DNA of 64,000 bases, taken from the NCBI GenBank assembly GCA_016703765.1, contig JADJBL010000005.1:156111-220110 (forward strand). Reading direction: 5' to 3'. The notes under the pieces were generated by a model. The model saw only the letters and a program-made list of their open reading frames with translations, searched no databases and had not been told where the DNA came from. The position numbers and the translations under genes were made by a program. Positions 54,755 through 64,000 of this stretch are shown here, in pieces. Source of the DNA: Saprospirales bacterium. Its GTDB lineage: Bacteria > Bacteroidota > Bacteroidia > Chitinophagales > Saprospiraceae. How positions within the stretch are numbered: the stretch's first letter is position 1; each line of letters opens with the position of its first letter.

Positions 54755-55099
54755 TTAACCTTCATTCTCGAGTGCATCCCAGAACTCCAAGGCTCGCCGC
54801 GTATGCGGTATACAACTCGAGCCCCCCACCAAATTGGCGATGGCGAACACTTCGAACACTTCGGCGCGGGTGATGCCCAGTTCGTAGCAGGTACCGAGGT
54901 GGTAGCGGATACAATCATCGCAGCGCAGCACCATGGAGGCGACGAGCCCGAGGAGTTCTTTGGTCTTTTCGGGCAGGGCGCCGTCCTGATAGGCCTGGTT
55001 GTCGAGGCTGAAGAAGCGCTTGATCGTTTTGTTGTCTTCGGCCAGGATCTTTTCGTTCATCCGGGCCCGGTATTCGTTGAATTCGGTGACTTGTGACAT
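54755..55099 (-). CDS. Carboxymuconolactone decarboxylase/AhpD-like protein
   Basis: A 114-residue all-alpha protein of the CMD superfamily. The redox-type motif is Cys60-x2-Cys63-x3-His67 in LRCDDCIRYHLG, as in AhpD, and ALPEKTKELLGLVASM and GITRAEVFEVFAIANLVGGSS complete the fold. It is probably a small peroxidase or disulfide reductase partner. I took the ATG at 55099 (MSQVTEFNEYRAR). A longer frame extending upstream would run into the divergent promoter region. Confidence 0.83.
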   Translation of the reverse strand: MSQVTEFNEYRARMNEKILAEDNKTIKRFFSLDNQAYQDGALPEKTKELLGLVASMVLRCDDCIRYHLGTCYELGITRAEVFEVFAIANLVGGSSCIPHTRRALEFWDALENEG

Positions 55100-55184
55100 G
55101 GGGGTAAATTTAGGGAAAAATTGTGTAGTGTTAAGTTTTTGTGGCCGGTTGGTTTTGTCTGTTAAAGGCGCTAAATTTATTTCC

Positions 55185-55325
55185 ATGGAACACCGTCGAA
55201 CACCCTTCGGTTATAAAACGCGCCGCCAGATCGCACAGGAATACCACACCAGTCTCTTCACGTTTTGGAGAAAGATGAAAGAGCGCGAAATTGACCTTCC
55301 CAAGAGAGATAAATCCACCACATGA
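55185..55325 (+). CDS. 46-residue basic helix-turn-helix-like microprotein
   Basis: The sequence runs MEHRRTPFGYKTRRQIAQEY, HTSLFTFWRKMKEREIDLPK, RDKSTT. The middle reads like a helix-turn-helix (RRQIAQEYHTSLFTFWRKMK) of the kind seen in small excisionase or homeodomain-like proteins. Its stop overlaps the start of the next gene as ATGA, so the two are translationally coupled. It may regulate the paralogue cluster that follows. Confidence 0.55.
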   Translation: MEHRRTPFGYKTRRQIAQEYHTSLFTFWRKMKEREIDLPKRDKSTT

Positions 55326-56434
55326 AGTCATTAATAGTTTTGCTAAATATGGTCTTTTTACTATGGTGTGGCGACCGGGCCGAAATTCCCTCTTTTCAAA
55401 AAAAACACTCAGGCAGGGAACTTGAATCGCAGGCAAGGAAAGCGATTGCACAGGACACGCTCCCTACACTCCCGTTGGACTACGAGGTTCAGCTGTTAGG
55501 TCACCAAGTTGTGCCGGAGTATCAATATTTAGGGATAAACTTTATCGACCGGGCTACCGGGAAAGTGGTGAACACTTTCGATGTAGTTGCAAACCAGCCT
55601 TTTTCCTTCGAAGGATATGAATACATGGAGGAATATTCGGCCGGTTATCATGCATACAGCATACCGGAGAGTATTTCAGAGATCGCGAGCGAAAGCTTAA
55701 GGAGTAAAACGGTATACAATAAGGATTATGAAAAGATTGAGCCAGAGGTTGGGTTGATTTATTTAAGAAATTGGGTGAGTGTGCCGCAATACAACAACAC
55801 GAAATACACCCTGGTATTTTACCAGATTTTATCCTTTGGAGGAATACCTGCCTTGTCGGAAAAGCCTTCTGCCCAGGGCTTTCGCACGGGGGGACGTACT
55901 TCTATCATCATTTTGAACGAGAAAGGAGAGTCTATTTGCGTAATTAAAGACATTCCAGAATGGATTGCCAGCACTGGGTTCTCTATCACCCAGGATGGAA
56001 AATATTTGGGGGTTATCTCCGGTGTGGGGGAAGATGAAGACAGCCCTTTTATTATACCAGAGAAATGGCATGTAATAGATGTTTCTAAAGAAAAAATTAT
56101 TATAGAAAGAGAAGAATCGGGAGGTTTTTCTTTCAGTATCTTTAGCGTGAAACCTCCTTATGTAGTTGCAACAAATGATAAATTGGTCCTAAATAAAAAC
56201 AAATGTCAGAGTGAACCCATCGAAACATCATCTGGAGAGTATGACGTCTTTGATTTTGGAAATAAAATTATTTTTTCCAGATGCTATAACAAGAACTCCC
56301 AAGGGCATTTCCCATGGATTTGGCTTTCTGATGGTGTTATCGAGAAAGACTTTCGCACAGGCCTTCCAGAAAGAAAACTTTTGTATTATTCAGATTTTAA
56401 GCAAGTTCCACTTATTTTAGATTTTGAAAAATAA
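55322..56434 (+). CDS. Unknown secreted or lipid-anchored protein, paralogue of the 58415 gene
   Basis: A 370-residue protein. The N-terminus KSLIVLLNMVFLLWCGD has a possible lipobox (LLWC). The C-terminal half contains SIIILNEKGESICVIKDIPE followed by ITQDGKYLGVISGVGEDED and WHVIDVSKEKIIIERE. The 58415 protein has DLVVLNSEGLVVFREKG, VTRDGRYFAVRFGGLED and FRIYELASGEIIYEEQ in the same order. The two are clearly related and look beta-propeller-like. It is AT-rich compared with flanking chromosome. No known family is recognised. Confidence 0.65.
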   Translation: MKSLIVLLNMVFLLWCGDRAEIPSFQKKHSGRELESQARKAIAQDTLPTLPLDYEVQLLGHQVVPEYQYLGINFIDRATGKVVNTFDVVANQPFSFEGYEYMEEYSAGYHAYSIPESISEIASESLRSKTVYNKDYEKIEPEVGLIYLRNWVSVPQYNNTKYTLVFYQILSFGGIPALSEKPSAQGFRTGGRTSIIILNEKGESICVIKDIPEWIASTGFSITQDGKYLGVISGVGEDEDSPFIIPEKWHVIDVSKEKIIIEREESGGFSFSIFSVKPPYVVATNDKLVLNKNKCQSEPIETSSGEYDVFDFGNKIIFSRCYNKNSQGHFPWIWLSDGVIEKDFRTGLPERKLLYYSDFKQVPLILDFEK

Positions 56435-56523
56435 AGTTCTCCTAAAATACTTTCAACCATGAGCGACCCTATCCCCAAATCGCGAACGCACCGGCTTAGC
56501 GTGCTCAAAATTGGCCCTGCATT

Positions 56524-57227
56524 TTGCTCGCATCATTAATTTTTGCCCTCCATGGCTGTGTTAAGGATGCGGAATATATATCGACCTGTAGCGTTCGAAG
56601 GGGCGTTTTTGTTAGGGTAGATGGGGAGGACTCAGACGGCTACGTGAGGATAGAGTTTACCGAATCTTTTGATAATCCGCCAAACACGGCCCGGGCCACT
56701 TTACGGCAGGGTTCAAACACAAAGAGGCTCTGATCGACGCGGGAGTGGTTTCTATCAATGACACCATGGAGATTCCCATTCTCGACGACAACCGGTTTTC
56801 TACTGTATTACCCTGGGAGAGCCATTCGTTTCAGGAAAGAGATTTCGGTATCCCTCGCTTCTTCTACGGGAAAATACAAGAGTTTTACCGAAGTCATTTA
56901 CATCCCTAAACAAATGCAGATCCAATCGAATATCGGCTTAGGCGATTATTTTTACAAGTCAAAAGACCTGGAACTATCCTGGCAACCGGATGAAAACATC
57001 GACGAGGCGCATATCGGCATCTGTGTGGCTGGACTCCCTTGCCTGTGGCTGCAGGCGCCGGATGACGGCTTTTACACCATACCAAGCAGTACCTTTTCGC
57101 ATTTCCCGGAAGGAAACTTTGTGACCATCGTATTCGGGAGAGGGTGAAAAATGTTTGGACAATGGATACAAGGAGGTATTATCACCGCAAAAATTATGCC
57201 TTTACAGGCAGACTTGTGGCCGAGTGA
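56524..57227 (+). pseudogene. Disrupted lipoprotein gene (three frame breaks)
   Basis: Pieces of one protein lie in successive frames: LASLIFALHGCVKDAEYIST (lipobox LHGC) up to about 56715; then ALIDAGVVSINDTMEIPILD and NRFSTVLPWESHSFQ to about 56830; then EISVSLASSTGKYKSFTEVI to LPEGNFVTIVFGRG-like sequence at 57147; and a final piece VKNVWTMDTRRYYHRKNYAF to 57227. There is only a TTG at the front and no strong start. It resembles short DUF4249-like or other unknown lipoproteins only superficially. Either a decayed gene or one damaged by sequence errors. Confidence 0.45.
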
Positions 57228-57306
57228 GGAGGGGTGACGGAGGAATGTATTAAGTTAACATTTGATCAGGCCGTTGGCGAAGCCGGCATAGGTAATCTGG
57301 AATAAA

Positions 57307-57731
57307 ATGAAAATTTTTAATTCCAAATCGTTTTTGACCAAATCGGGACAAACCCTCCACATGATTTGTATCCCCGTGGAAGAAGCGCAGATGCTTGTGG
57401 AAACGCATGAAGGAAAACTTTTAAAATGGTTTTCGAGCGACTTATGTGAATTCTATACCTATTTATTGAACGATGACAGGGTTGTAAAAATTCCTGCCGG
57501 ATTTGAAGGATATATTTCGAGCCACGATGCGTTCTTGCCCACATGGAGGAAACATTCTTCATGAAACGAATATCTGACGAGTACTCGATTTCCAGGATAA
57601 AACGCCTTCCGGGAGGTCGAAAAATCAGGTATCTTTTTATTGATCAGGCTGAATTGGAGAGGCTTTTATTGGAAGCAGTCCCATTCGGTCAGGACCGAGA
57701 AGTGTTTCAACTCTTGGATGGCCAATTTTAG
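57307..57731 (+). CDS. Unknown ~141-residue protein (one frame break)
   Basis: The first frame reads MKIFNSKSFLTKSGQTLHMI to FLPTWRKHSS (57307-57564). The second frame continues FFMKRISDEYSISRIKRLPG and ends QDREVFQLLDGQF (57731). The second frame has no separate leader, and the change falls in a run of A near 57550, so one protein is more likely than two. No known domain. It is followed six bases later by the next gene on the same strand. Confidence 0.45.
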
Positions 57732-57737
57732 TAAAGG

Positions 57738-58167
57738 ATGAATTTTGGCGATCTATATGCCAATAATGAAGATTATCTGGCAGTTGCCTCATTTAAAGCG
57801 TTGATTAGTCAATATTATTACAGGAAGGAGCATGGAAATTATACCGGAATAATCGAACCGCAATTATGTGGACTGAACCCATTTGGGGAGGAATTTCCCC
57901 CATGTGGACGAATTGGCCGCCCAATTGCCGGGTTGCTCGATGCCCCTGAAAAAGTTTTTCGACGGAAGGGAAGAATGCTTGCCGAGGATTGATAAATACC
58001 TTTATAAGCACCTCATTACCCCGGAGTTTCAGGAGCAGGTATTTCTACCCCTGCTGGCGTATATCGGGAAAACGTATATTTCCAATCTCGGGGGTGAATG
58101 GGTCATGCTCTATGATGAGCCATCCGACCATTGGGTGCCCGATATTCGTCAGGCCGATGGGAAATGA
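57738..58167 (+). CDS. Unknown ~143-residue protein (one frame break)
   Basis: It starts MNFGDLYANNEDYLAVASFK and reads to LCGLNPFGEE. Near 57890, in a run of G/C, it changes frame to FPHVDELAAQLPGCSMPLKK and then YLYKHLITPEFQEQVFLPLL, AYIGKTYISNLGGEWVMLYD and a stop at 58167. The small soluble acidic character and the pairing with the previous small gene would suit an immunity-type protein, but I recognise no family. AT-rich island gene. Confidence 0.45.
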
Positions 58168-58414
58168 AAATGTTGTATCGCCCCGTATCTTTGATTCTCG
58201 ACCGGAAGAAGGGCACGGCCTTTGCCTGCCGATGAAATTGCTATACCGACATCGCGCGTCGAATGCAAACCTAGGCTTGAAGGAGAAAGCTTACTCTGAA
58301 TGCTGATGGCGCCAACGATTACCTGGAAACGGCGAGGTTTTAGATTGCGTAAGCCGTTGATTTTCAACTAAAAACAAGATATCCCTTCACGCCATCATTT
58401 TTTTGATAAACTAA
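58168..58414 (+). other. Intergenic spacer, nothing recognised
   Basis: About 250 bases between two unknown genes. Short frames here have no protein-like character, and I see no repeat, RNA gene or clear promoter apart from AT-rich sequence just before 58415. Confidence 0.4.
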
Positions 58415-59578
58415 ATGAGCATGAAAATAATATTCATTTTTGCCTTCATTGTTGTTTTATGCAACGAGCCAATAAGCCACTCAAAAGATGAAGCCGTAAG
58501 TTCGAATTTGGAAAAGAGTGAGACTCCTCCAATCTCCTACTCCATGGAGACTGATACCATTATTAGGGACCATATAATTGTTAATATTGAAGGATATGAG
58601 GCGCCTGTCAAATTAAGGTATATTGGAGGAAAACGATTAGAGAGGTATTCCAGTACTTTCTTGCTTAAGGATGGACGGGTTGAATATTCTTCCGATGACA
58701 GGTTTTACGAAGGCCCCAATGTAGGCATGGAGTGGTATCGGATCAGTGAGGTTGAATATGGGATTCTGTTTTATGAAATATTCGGAGACGTTGTAATTTA
58801 TCACGATAGGCCCCTTGCGGCTCGGCCATTGCCTTACAAGCTGGAGTATTATGATTCCACTTATACCCAATTGCTTAACAGCTTTGATATTCGAAAAGAT
58901 AATCCGTATACCAGGGAAAAAAATCCAAGAATCGAAATTGAGCAATTCTATGATGCGGAGATCGGTTTTGCCAGATCGAGTGATTCATCAGAAGTGACAA
59001 CATATTGGACTACTGCGTACACCCATGTCTTTGAAAATGGATATACGGGGATTACTTATCAATTGCAGTATCGCAATATGAAAAATGCTTTAATTAAAAT
59101 CGAAAGTGATTTGGTGGTCCTCAATTCCGAAGGTTTAGTTGTTTTTCGCGAAAAAGGGCTGGATTTTGAGGCAAATCCAGCTTTGGTTACACGCGATGGG
59201 AGGTATTTTGCTGTTCGATTTGGAGGGCTGGAAGATATGCAACATTATCCGAGAAAATTACATAGTGAAGGGTTTCGTATCTATGAATTAGCTTCCGGGG
59301 AAATAATTTATGAAGAACAAGCAAAAACCCCATTAGGGTATTATCATGGAGTGGTTGAAGATGCTTGTTCCACCTTACTTAAGGCAAGTAAACGAGACAA
59401 TATTTCCGACGACAGCGAAAACACAGTTCAACTAATTGATCTACACCAAAAGAAAATATATGCAAGAAAATTTTCGAAAGAGGAATGGACGGAGGTAACC
59501 TTCAGATGGCAAAGGGAGGGGTGGAATTCTTACGAACATCTCCTGAAAAACTATCAATTTGAATCGCGAAGTTTCTAA
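58415..59578 (+). CDS. Unknown secreted protein, paralogue of the 55322 gene
   Basis: A 387-residue protein with a signal peptide (KIIFIFAFIVVLCNEPISHS). After about 180 residues of unique sequence it has DLVVLNSEGLVVFREKG, VTRDGRYFAVRFGGLED, FRIYELASGEIIYEEQ and VQLIDLHQKKIYARKF, aligned with similar blocks of the 55322 protein. The blocks look like WD/propeller-type strands. The gene is intact and AT-rich. Function unknown. Confidence 0.7.
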   Translation: MSMKIIFIFAFIVVLCNEPISHSKDEAVSSNLEKSETPPISYSMETDTIIRDHIIVNIEGYEAPVKLRYIGGKRLERYSSTFLLKDGRVEYSSDDRFYEGPNVGMEWYRISEVEYGILFYEIFGDVVIYHDRPLAARPLPYKLEYYDSTYTQLLNSFDIRKDNPYTREKNPRIEIEQFYDAEIGFARSSDSSEVTTYWTTAYTHVFENGYTGITYQLQYRNMKNALIKIESDLVVLNSEGLVVFREKGLDFEANPALVTRDGRYFAVRFGGLEDMQHYPRKLHSEGFRIYELASGEIIYEEQAKTPLGYYHGVVEDACSTLLKASKRDNISDDSENTVQLIDLHQKKIYARKFSKEEWTEVTFRWQREGWNSYEHLLKNYQFESRSF

Positions 59579-59711
59579 TAAATGGGCTTTTGACCGATCT
59601 CATTCCCAAACCTTTGCTATATTGCGCCTATAATTATCAACAAATGCCTCATAGCGCCCATTTTTCTCAGCGCGCGCTCGTGAGATACGCATACTGGCCC
59701 TGAATACCCCC

Positions 59712-60651
59712 ATGCCTCTCCACCCCCATACCCATTTCCTCAAACAAACAGCCCGCCGCCTGGGCTTCTCCTTCACAGGCATCGCCCGGGCGGAACGCCT
59801 CGACGAAGAAGCCCGCCGCCTGGAAGAATGGCTATCGATGGGCTACCACGGCAAGATGGGGTATATGGAAAACCACTTCGACAAGCGCGTCGATCCCCGC
59901 GAACTGGTGCCCGGCGCCCGCTCGGTCGTGATGCTGATGTACAATTATTTTTCCGAAAAAAGAACAACAAGACCCCACGGCGCCCAAACTCTCCATGTAC
60001 GCCCTGGGGAAGGACTACCACCACGTGATCCGCGAAAAACTGGTCGAATTGCTCGACGCGCTCCGCAAGGAAGTGGGTGCGGTGGAGGGCCGCTGCTTCG
60101 TCGACAGCGCCCCGGTCATGGAGCGAGACTGGGCAAAGCGCGCCGGCATCGGATGGATCGGAAAGAACACCCTCCTCATCCACCCCAAAGCCGGCTCCTA
60201 TTTTTTCCTCGCCGAACTGATCATCGACCTCGAGCTCGGAGCCCGACGGCCCCATGAAAGACTATTGCGGCGACTGCCGCCGCTGCATCGACGCCTGCCC
60301 CACGGAGGCCATCTCCCCCAGGGCTATCTGCTCGACGCTTCCAAATGCATCTCCTACCTCACCATCGAATTGAAAGACGCCATCCCCGAAGCCTTCCGCG
60401 GAAAAATGGACAACTGGATGTTTGGCTGCGACGTCTGCCAGGACGTCTGCCCCTGGAACCGCTTTTCCACCCCCCATAACGAACCCGCCTTCGAGCCCCA
60501 CCCCGAGCTCCTCGCCATGAAGCGCGAAGAGTGGGAAGAACTGACGGAAGAAGTGTTCGGGAAGGTGTTTCAAGGCTCGGCGGTGAAGCGGGCTGGATAT
60601 CAGGGGCTGAAGCGGAACATTCAGTTTTTAGTTGAAAAGTTGAAGAGTTGA
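59712..60651 (+). CDS. queG: Epoxyqueuosine reductase (frameshifted)
   Basis: QueG performs the last step of tRNA queuosine synthesis with cobalamin and two [4Fe-4S] clusters. The first frame gives LKQTARRLGFSFTGIARAER and the VPGARSVVMLMYNYFSEK region. After a break near 59965 the second frame gives YALGKDYHHVIREKL and WAKRAGIGWIGKNTLLIHPK. A short segment between about 60235 and 60315 is again out of frame and contains DYCGDCRRCIDACPTEA, the first cluster. CDVCQDVCPWN, the second cluster, is in frame. All motifs are present, so the breaks are probably errors. The last residues VEKLKS and the stop are word-array sequence. Confidence 0.88.
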
Positions 60652-60715
60652 AGAGTTTAAGTCACGCCTTTTGGCTTCGCCAAAACTTTTCACTTTTCAA
60701 CTTTTCAACTCTTCC
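60630..60715. repeat. Inverted octamer array (AGTTGAAA words) between convergent genes
   Basis: AGTTGAAA-AGTTGAAG-type octamers on the left and the complementary CTTTTCAACTTTTCAACT on the right surround an inner hairpin TTTTGGC-TTC-GCCAAAA (60669-60685). The design matches the array at 51.75 kb. queG stops at a TGA inside the left arm, and the convergent transporter stops at a TGA inside the right arm (60705-60707). Confidence 0.87.
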
Positions 60716-61610
60716 CGGATGCCCTCCTATTCCACCAAACGCCCACCACAAAGGAGGAGATTAAATCCCAAATCCCCCACCAGGCGAGCATGAGGGCCAT
60801 GCCGCCGAGGCCGCCGAAGAAATTGAACACGAGGATGAGGCCCAGGCCGGTGTTGTGGATGCCCGTCTCCATGGAGATGGCGCGGGCGTCGGTTTCCGAG
60901 AGCCGGAACAGGCGGGCGAGGAAATATCCGCCCGCCATCGCCAGGGCATTGTATATCAATACCAGCAAAAAGATTTTCGATAGATAGGTCTTGATATTTT
61001 CCCAATTGCCCTGGATGGCCACCGCGATAAACAGAATGAAAACGGCCAGGGATAGGATGCGGATGGGCCGATGGAGCCAAAAGGCCAGTTTCGGAAAAAA
61101 GCGCTTCGCGCCCATCCCCAAGACCACCGGCACAAAGATCAGTTGCAGGATGGTTTTGAACATCTGCCCGGGCTCCACGTAAATGCTGGCCCGAAGCTCC
61201 TGCGCCTGCGGCACGAGGGAAGACCAGAAGGAAAAGGTCAGCGGGGTCAGAATGATAGCGGCCAGAGTGGTGGTGGAGGTCAGGGTCACCGACAGGGCGA
61301 TGTTGCCCCTGGCCAGATGGGTCATGAAGTTGGAAATGTTGCCGCCGGGGCAAACGGCCACCAGGATCATGCCGAGCGCCAGGCTGGGCTGGGGTTTAAA
61401 CACCGCAATCATGGCCAGCGTGAGCAGGGGCAGGAAAATATATTGGGAGAAAAAGCCCGTCAAAACCGCCCGCGGCGCCTGGAAGATCCTTTTGAAATCT
61501 TCCGGCTTCAGGTCCAGGGCCACCCCGAACAGGATGAAGGCCAGCACGATGTTGAGCAGGGTCAGTTGCTCGGGACTGAAATTGATGCGTAGCTGGTCGA
61601 GGTCGCCCAT
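60705..61610 (-). CDS. Bile acid:sodium symporter family (BASS) transporter
   Basis: A 301-residue transporter with about nine to ten hydrophobic segments. Family signatures are ALDLKPEDFKRIFQAPRAVL, VAVCPGGNISNFMTHLARGN (the first crossover motif with the Gly-Gly-Asn sodium site) and DARAISMETGIHNTGLGLIL (second crossover with Glu and Asn sodium ligands). Substrate could be an organic acid or keto acid, not decidable here. The stop codon is inside the word array. Confidence 0.9.
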   Translation of the reverse strand: MGDLDQLRINFSPEQLTLLNIVLAFILFGVALDLKPEDFKRIFQAPRAVLTGFFSQYIFLPLLTLAMIAVFKPQPSLALGMILVAVCPGGNISNFMTHLARGNIALSVTLTSTTTLAAIILTPLTFSFWSSLVPQAQELRASIYVEPGQMFKTILQLIFVPVVLGMGAKRFFPKLAFWLHRPIRILSLAVFILFIAVAIQGNWENIKTYLSKIFLLVLIYNALAMAGGYFLARLFRLSETDARAISMETGIHNTGLGLILVFNFFGGLGGMALMLAWWGIWDLISSFVVGVWWNRRASGKS

Positions 61611-61649
61611 GCCGGGATTTTCCCGGTAAAGTAAGGAATCGGCCGGATT

Positions 61650-62503
61650 TTACCCCTCGTTTTCGCGCAGGATGTGCTGGAACAATTCCTCCGCGTTCAG
61701 CACGGAGCCCGCTTCCTCCTGCTCGGGCTCGTCGACCCGGAGCTTGGGGTTGACGAAGTCGTAATCCATCTCGTCGTATTCGTAGATGGTCCATTTGCCC
61801 CATTGGTATTCGAGGGCGGTGAGGTTCTCCACCCAGTCGCCCGAGTTGAGGTAAGTAACCGGTTTTTGGGGGTGTTGACCACCCGCATCTGGGGACGGTG
61901 GATATGGCCGCAAACGACAAAATCATAGCCTTGCTCGCCTGCGAGTTGGATAGCGGTTTCTTCGAAATCGCTCACAAATTTGACGGCCTCCTTGACCCTT
62001 GATTTCACTTTTTTGGAAAACGACATCCTCGGTTTTCCGAGGCTTATGCGAAGGAGGTTGATGAACCGGTTGATGCGGATGAGCAGGTCGTATCCCTTGC
62101 CGCCCAATCGCGCGATCCACGGAGAGTATTTGATAAAGGCGTCGAACACGTCGCCGTGGAAGATCCAGTAGCTCTTGTCGTTGAGGTGCAGCACCAGCTT
62201 GTCGCGCAGGTGGATATTGCCGGCGGAAAAATCCGAATACCGCCGCAGGGCATCGTCGTGGTTGCCGGTGATATAGTACACCTTGACGCCCTGAACCGAC
62301 ATTTTCAGCACCCGCTGTATGACCTGGAGGTGTTCTTTGGGGAAATAACTTTTCCGAAACTGCCAGATGTCGATAAAGTCGCCGTTGAGGATGAGGATCT
62401 TAGGCTGGATGCTCTTGAGGTATTGCAGCAGCTCCTTTGCGTGACAACCGTAAGTACCCAGGTGAACGTCGGAAATTATGGCGATATCGATCTCTCTTTT
62501 CAA
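61650..62503 (-). CDS. LpxH-like UDP-2,3-diacylglucosamine diphosphatase family (one frameshift)
   Basis: A calcineurin-type metallophosphoesterase of about 284 residues. Metal motifs are SDVHLG (Asp12, His14), NGDFID (Asp42), GNHDD (Asn81, His82) and GHIHRP. After QMRVVNTPKN a missing A in a run near 61868 shifts the frame. The restored frame reads KPVTYLNSGDWVENLTALEY and ends at 61650. It probably acts in lipid A synthesis at the inner membrane. The exact substrate of this LpxH-like subgroup in Bacteroidota is less certain. Confidence 0.82.
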
Positions 62504-62701
62504 TGGTCGGGCTATTGGAAATTCGGGTGCAATATCCGATTCGCCTGTAAACCCATTGTAAAGAGGTAATTATGGATTTATTAATTCTTCAGGGATGAGG
62601 ATGTGGAAAAAACGGCCTTTTTTCCACATCCCGGCCATCCTAAAAAACCTTATCTTGTTATCTCGAAATTAAATAGCCGCGGGTTCCTACGAAAAGTAAT
62701 T

Positions 62702-64000
62702 ATGCCTGATTTCCTCCACCTCCATTGCCATACCCAGTACTCCCTGCTGGACGGGGCCAGCGACATCAAAGCCTTGATGGATAAAGCCGTCAGGGACGGA
62801 CAAAAGGGCGTAGCCCTGACCGACCACGGCAATATGTTCGGCGCCTTCAAGTTCGTGTCGGAGGCCAATAAACGGGGCTCAAGGCCATCGTGGGCTGCGA
62901 TTCTACCTCGTGGAGGACCGCCATAAAAAGGTCTTTTCCAGGGCAAAAGGCGAACAAGACCACCGCTACCACCAACTCCTGCTGGCGAAGAACAAGCAGG
63001 GCTACGAAAACCTGTCCCGGCTCTGCTCCTGGGCTTTATCGACGGCATGTACGGCAAGTTCCCGCGCATCGATAAGGAGCTCGTCCTCAAACACCACGAG
63101 GGGCTGATCGCTACGAGCTGCTGTATCGGCGCGGAGATCCCGCAGGCCATCCTGCAGGGCAAGCTCGACCTGGCGGAGGAAAACTCCGCTGGTGGCTGGA
63201 CCTGCTGGGCGAGGATTTCTACATCGAGCTACAGCGCCACCGCAATATGGAAAACATCGACGACCTGGGTGTCAGCCAGGAGGATGTGAACCAGCAATTG
63301 CTTCTCCTCGCCGAAAAGTACAAGGTCAAGGTCATCGCCACCAACGACGCGCATTACGTCGACGAAGAAGACTCGTCGCCGCACGATATCCTGCTCTGCA
63401 TCAACACCAACAGCCTGCTGGAGGAAAAGACCGCTTCCGCTTTCCATCCTCCGACTTCACTTCCAAGACCCAGGCCGAGATGAACCGGCTCTTTTGCCGA
63501 CGTGCCCCATAGCCTGGATACTACCCTCGAGATCTACGACAAGGTGGAAAAGCTGAACCTGGAAAGGGATGTCCTCCTGCCGGCATTTCCCCTGCCCAAA
63601 GGTTTTGCTACGCAGGGAGATTTCCTCCGCCACCTGACCTTCGAAGGGGCGAAGCGCCGCTACGGCGCCACTCCGACTACCGAGGTACAGGAGCGCCTGA
63701 AATTCGAGCTGGAAGTCATCATCAAATCCGGCTACGAGGGCTATTTTCTGATCGTGCAGGATTTCACCACCACCGCCCGGCAGATGGGCGTGGCGGTGGG
63801 CCCCGGCCGGGGCTCGGCAGCGGGTTCGGCCGTGGCGTACTGCCTCGGGATCACCAACGTCGACCCCATCAAATACGACCTGCTCTTCGAGCGCTTCCTC
63901 AACCCGGAGCGCGTCTCCATGCCCGATATCGACATTGACTTCGACGACGAAGGCCGCGACAAAGTGATCAACTACGTGGTGGAGAAATACGGCCGCAACC
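62702..64000 (+). CDS. dnaE: DNA polymerase III alpha subunit, 5' part with many frameshifts
   Basis: N-terminal PHP domain LHLHCHTQYSLLDGASDIKA and ALTDHGNMFGAFKF, then pieces of the same protein in changing frames: DRHKKVFSRAKGEQDHRYHQ, IDGMYGKFPRIDKELVLKHH, LRWWLDLLGEDFYIELQRHR, KVKVIATNDAHYVDEEDSSP, and from about 63500 a long intact frame with the polymerase motif VGPGRGSAAGSAVAYCLGIT and the catalytic DIDIDFDDEGRDKV. I count about six indels between 62875 and 63500. Such a conserved essential gene is unlikely to be broken like this, so errors at a poorly covered contig end are the best explanation. The gene continues past the window. Confidence 0.9.

Overview
The window looks like chromosomal DNA of a Bacteroidota bacterium, probably of the Saprospiria type (Lewinella/Haliscomenobacter-like). 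The evidence is two secreted proteins with type IX secretion C-terminal domains, TAnnTTTG-type -7 promoter elements, a methylmalonyl-CoA mutase small subunit, a membrane pyrophosphatase and a tyrosine-rich-tailed polysaccharide autokinase. Most genes are GC-rich. Two stretches (about 47.3-49.8 kb and 55.2-59.6 kb) are visibly AT-richer and hold secreted or unknown proteins.

Layout. 1-16.8 kb: one long minus-strand exopolysaccharide/capsule operon, read from an oxidoreductase (16.8 kb) through Wza-like export, Wzc-like co-polymerase/kinase, Wzx-like flippase, RfbF and RfbG (CDP-sugar), epimerase, aminotransferase, acyltransferase, glycosyltransferases, Wzy-like polymerase, deacetylase and methyltransferase to two tandem CelD-type acyltransferases. 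17.6-20.4 kb: unknown membrane proteins and a secreted endonuclease-type protein, with three covarying palindromes. 20.5-28.1 kb: a probable sulfur-oxidation island with a SulP transporter, a cytoplasmic molybdenum oxidoreductase, a type II sulfide:quinone oxidoreductase and a fused ferredoxin-NrfD subunit. Crp-type and ArsR-type regulators follow at 28.3-30.3 kb. 30.4-47.2 kb: housekeeping and metabolism (rbfA, recG, acyl-CoA dehydrogenase, hppA, LOG-family protein, ahcY, mutA, transporters, a glycosyltransferase) plus a large DUF4157 protein. 47.3-64 kb: T9SS-exported proteins, a lysozyme, a UvrD/PcrA helicase, the AT-rich unknown island, queG, a bile-acid-symporter-family transporter, an LpxH-like hydrolase and the start of dnaE.

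The most unusual feature is a set of intergenic inverted arrays of 7- or 8-base words (7.4, 20.4, 22.2, 25.2, 28.2, 42.6, 51.8, 54.7 and 60.6 kb, plus a one-armed version at 29.3 kb). They sit directly against gene 3' ends. Every word contains a stop trinucleotide, and because the word length is not a multiple of three the arrays put stops in all frames. Several genes use a stop codon, and even their last residues, from inside the array.

Many conserved genes carry single-base frameshifts, often in homopolymers. They become very dense towards the right edge (about six in the first 800 bases of dnaE). I read these mainly as sequencing or assembly errors, and joined gene spans below allow for them.
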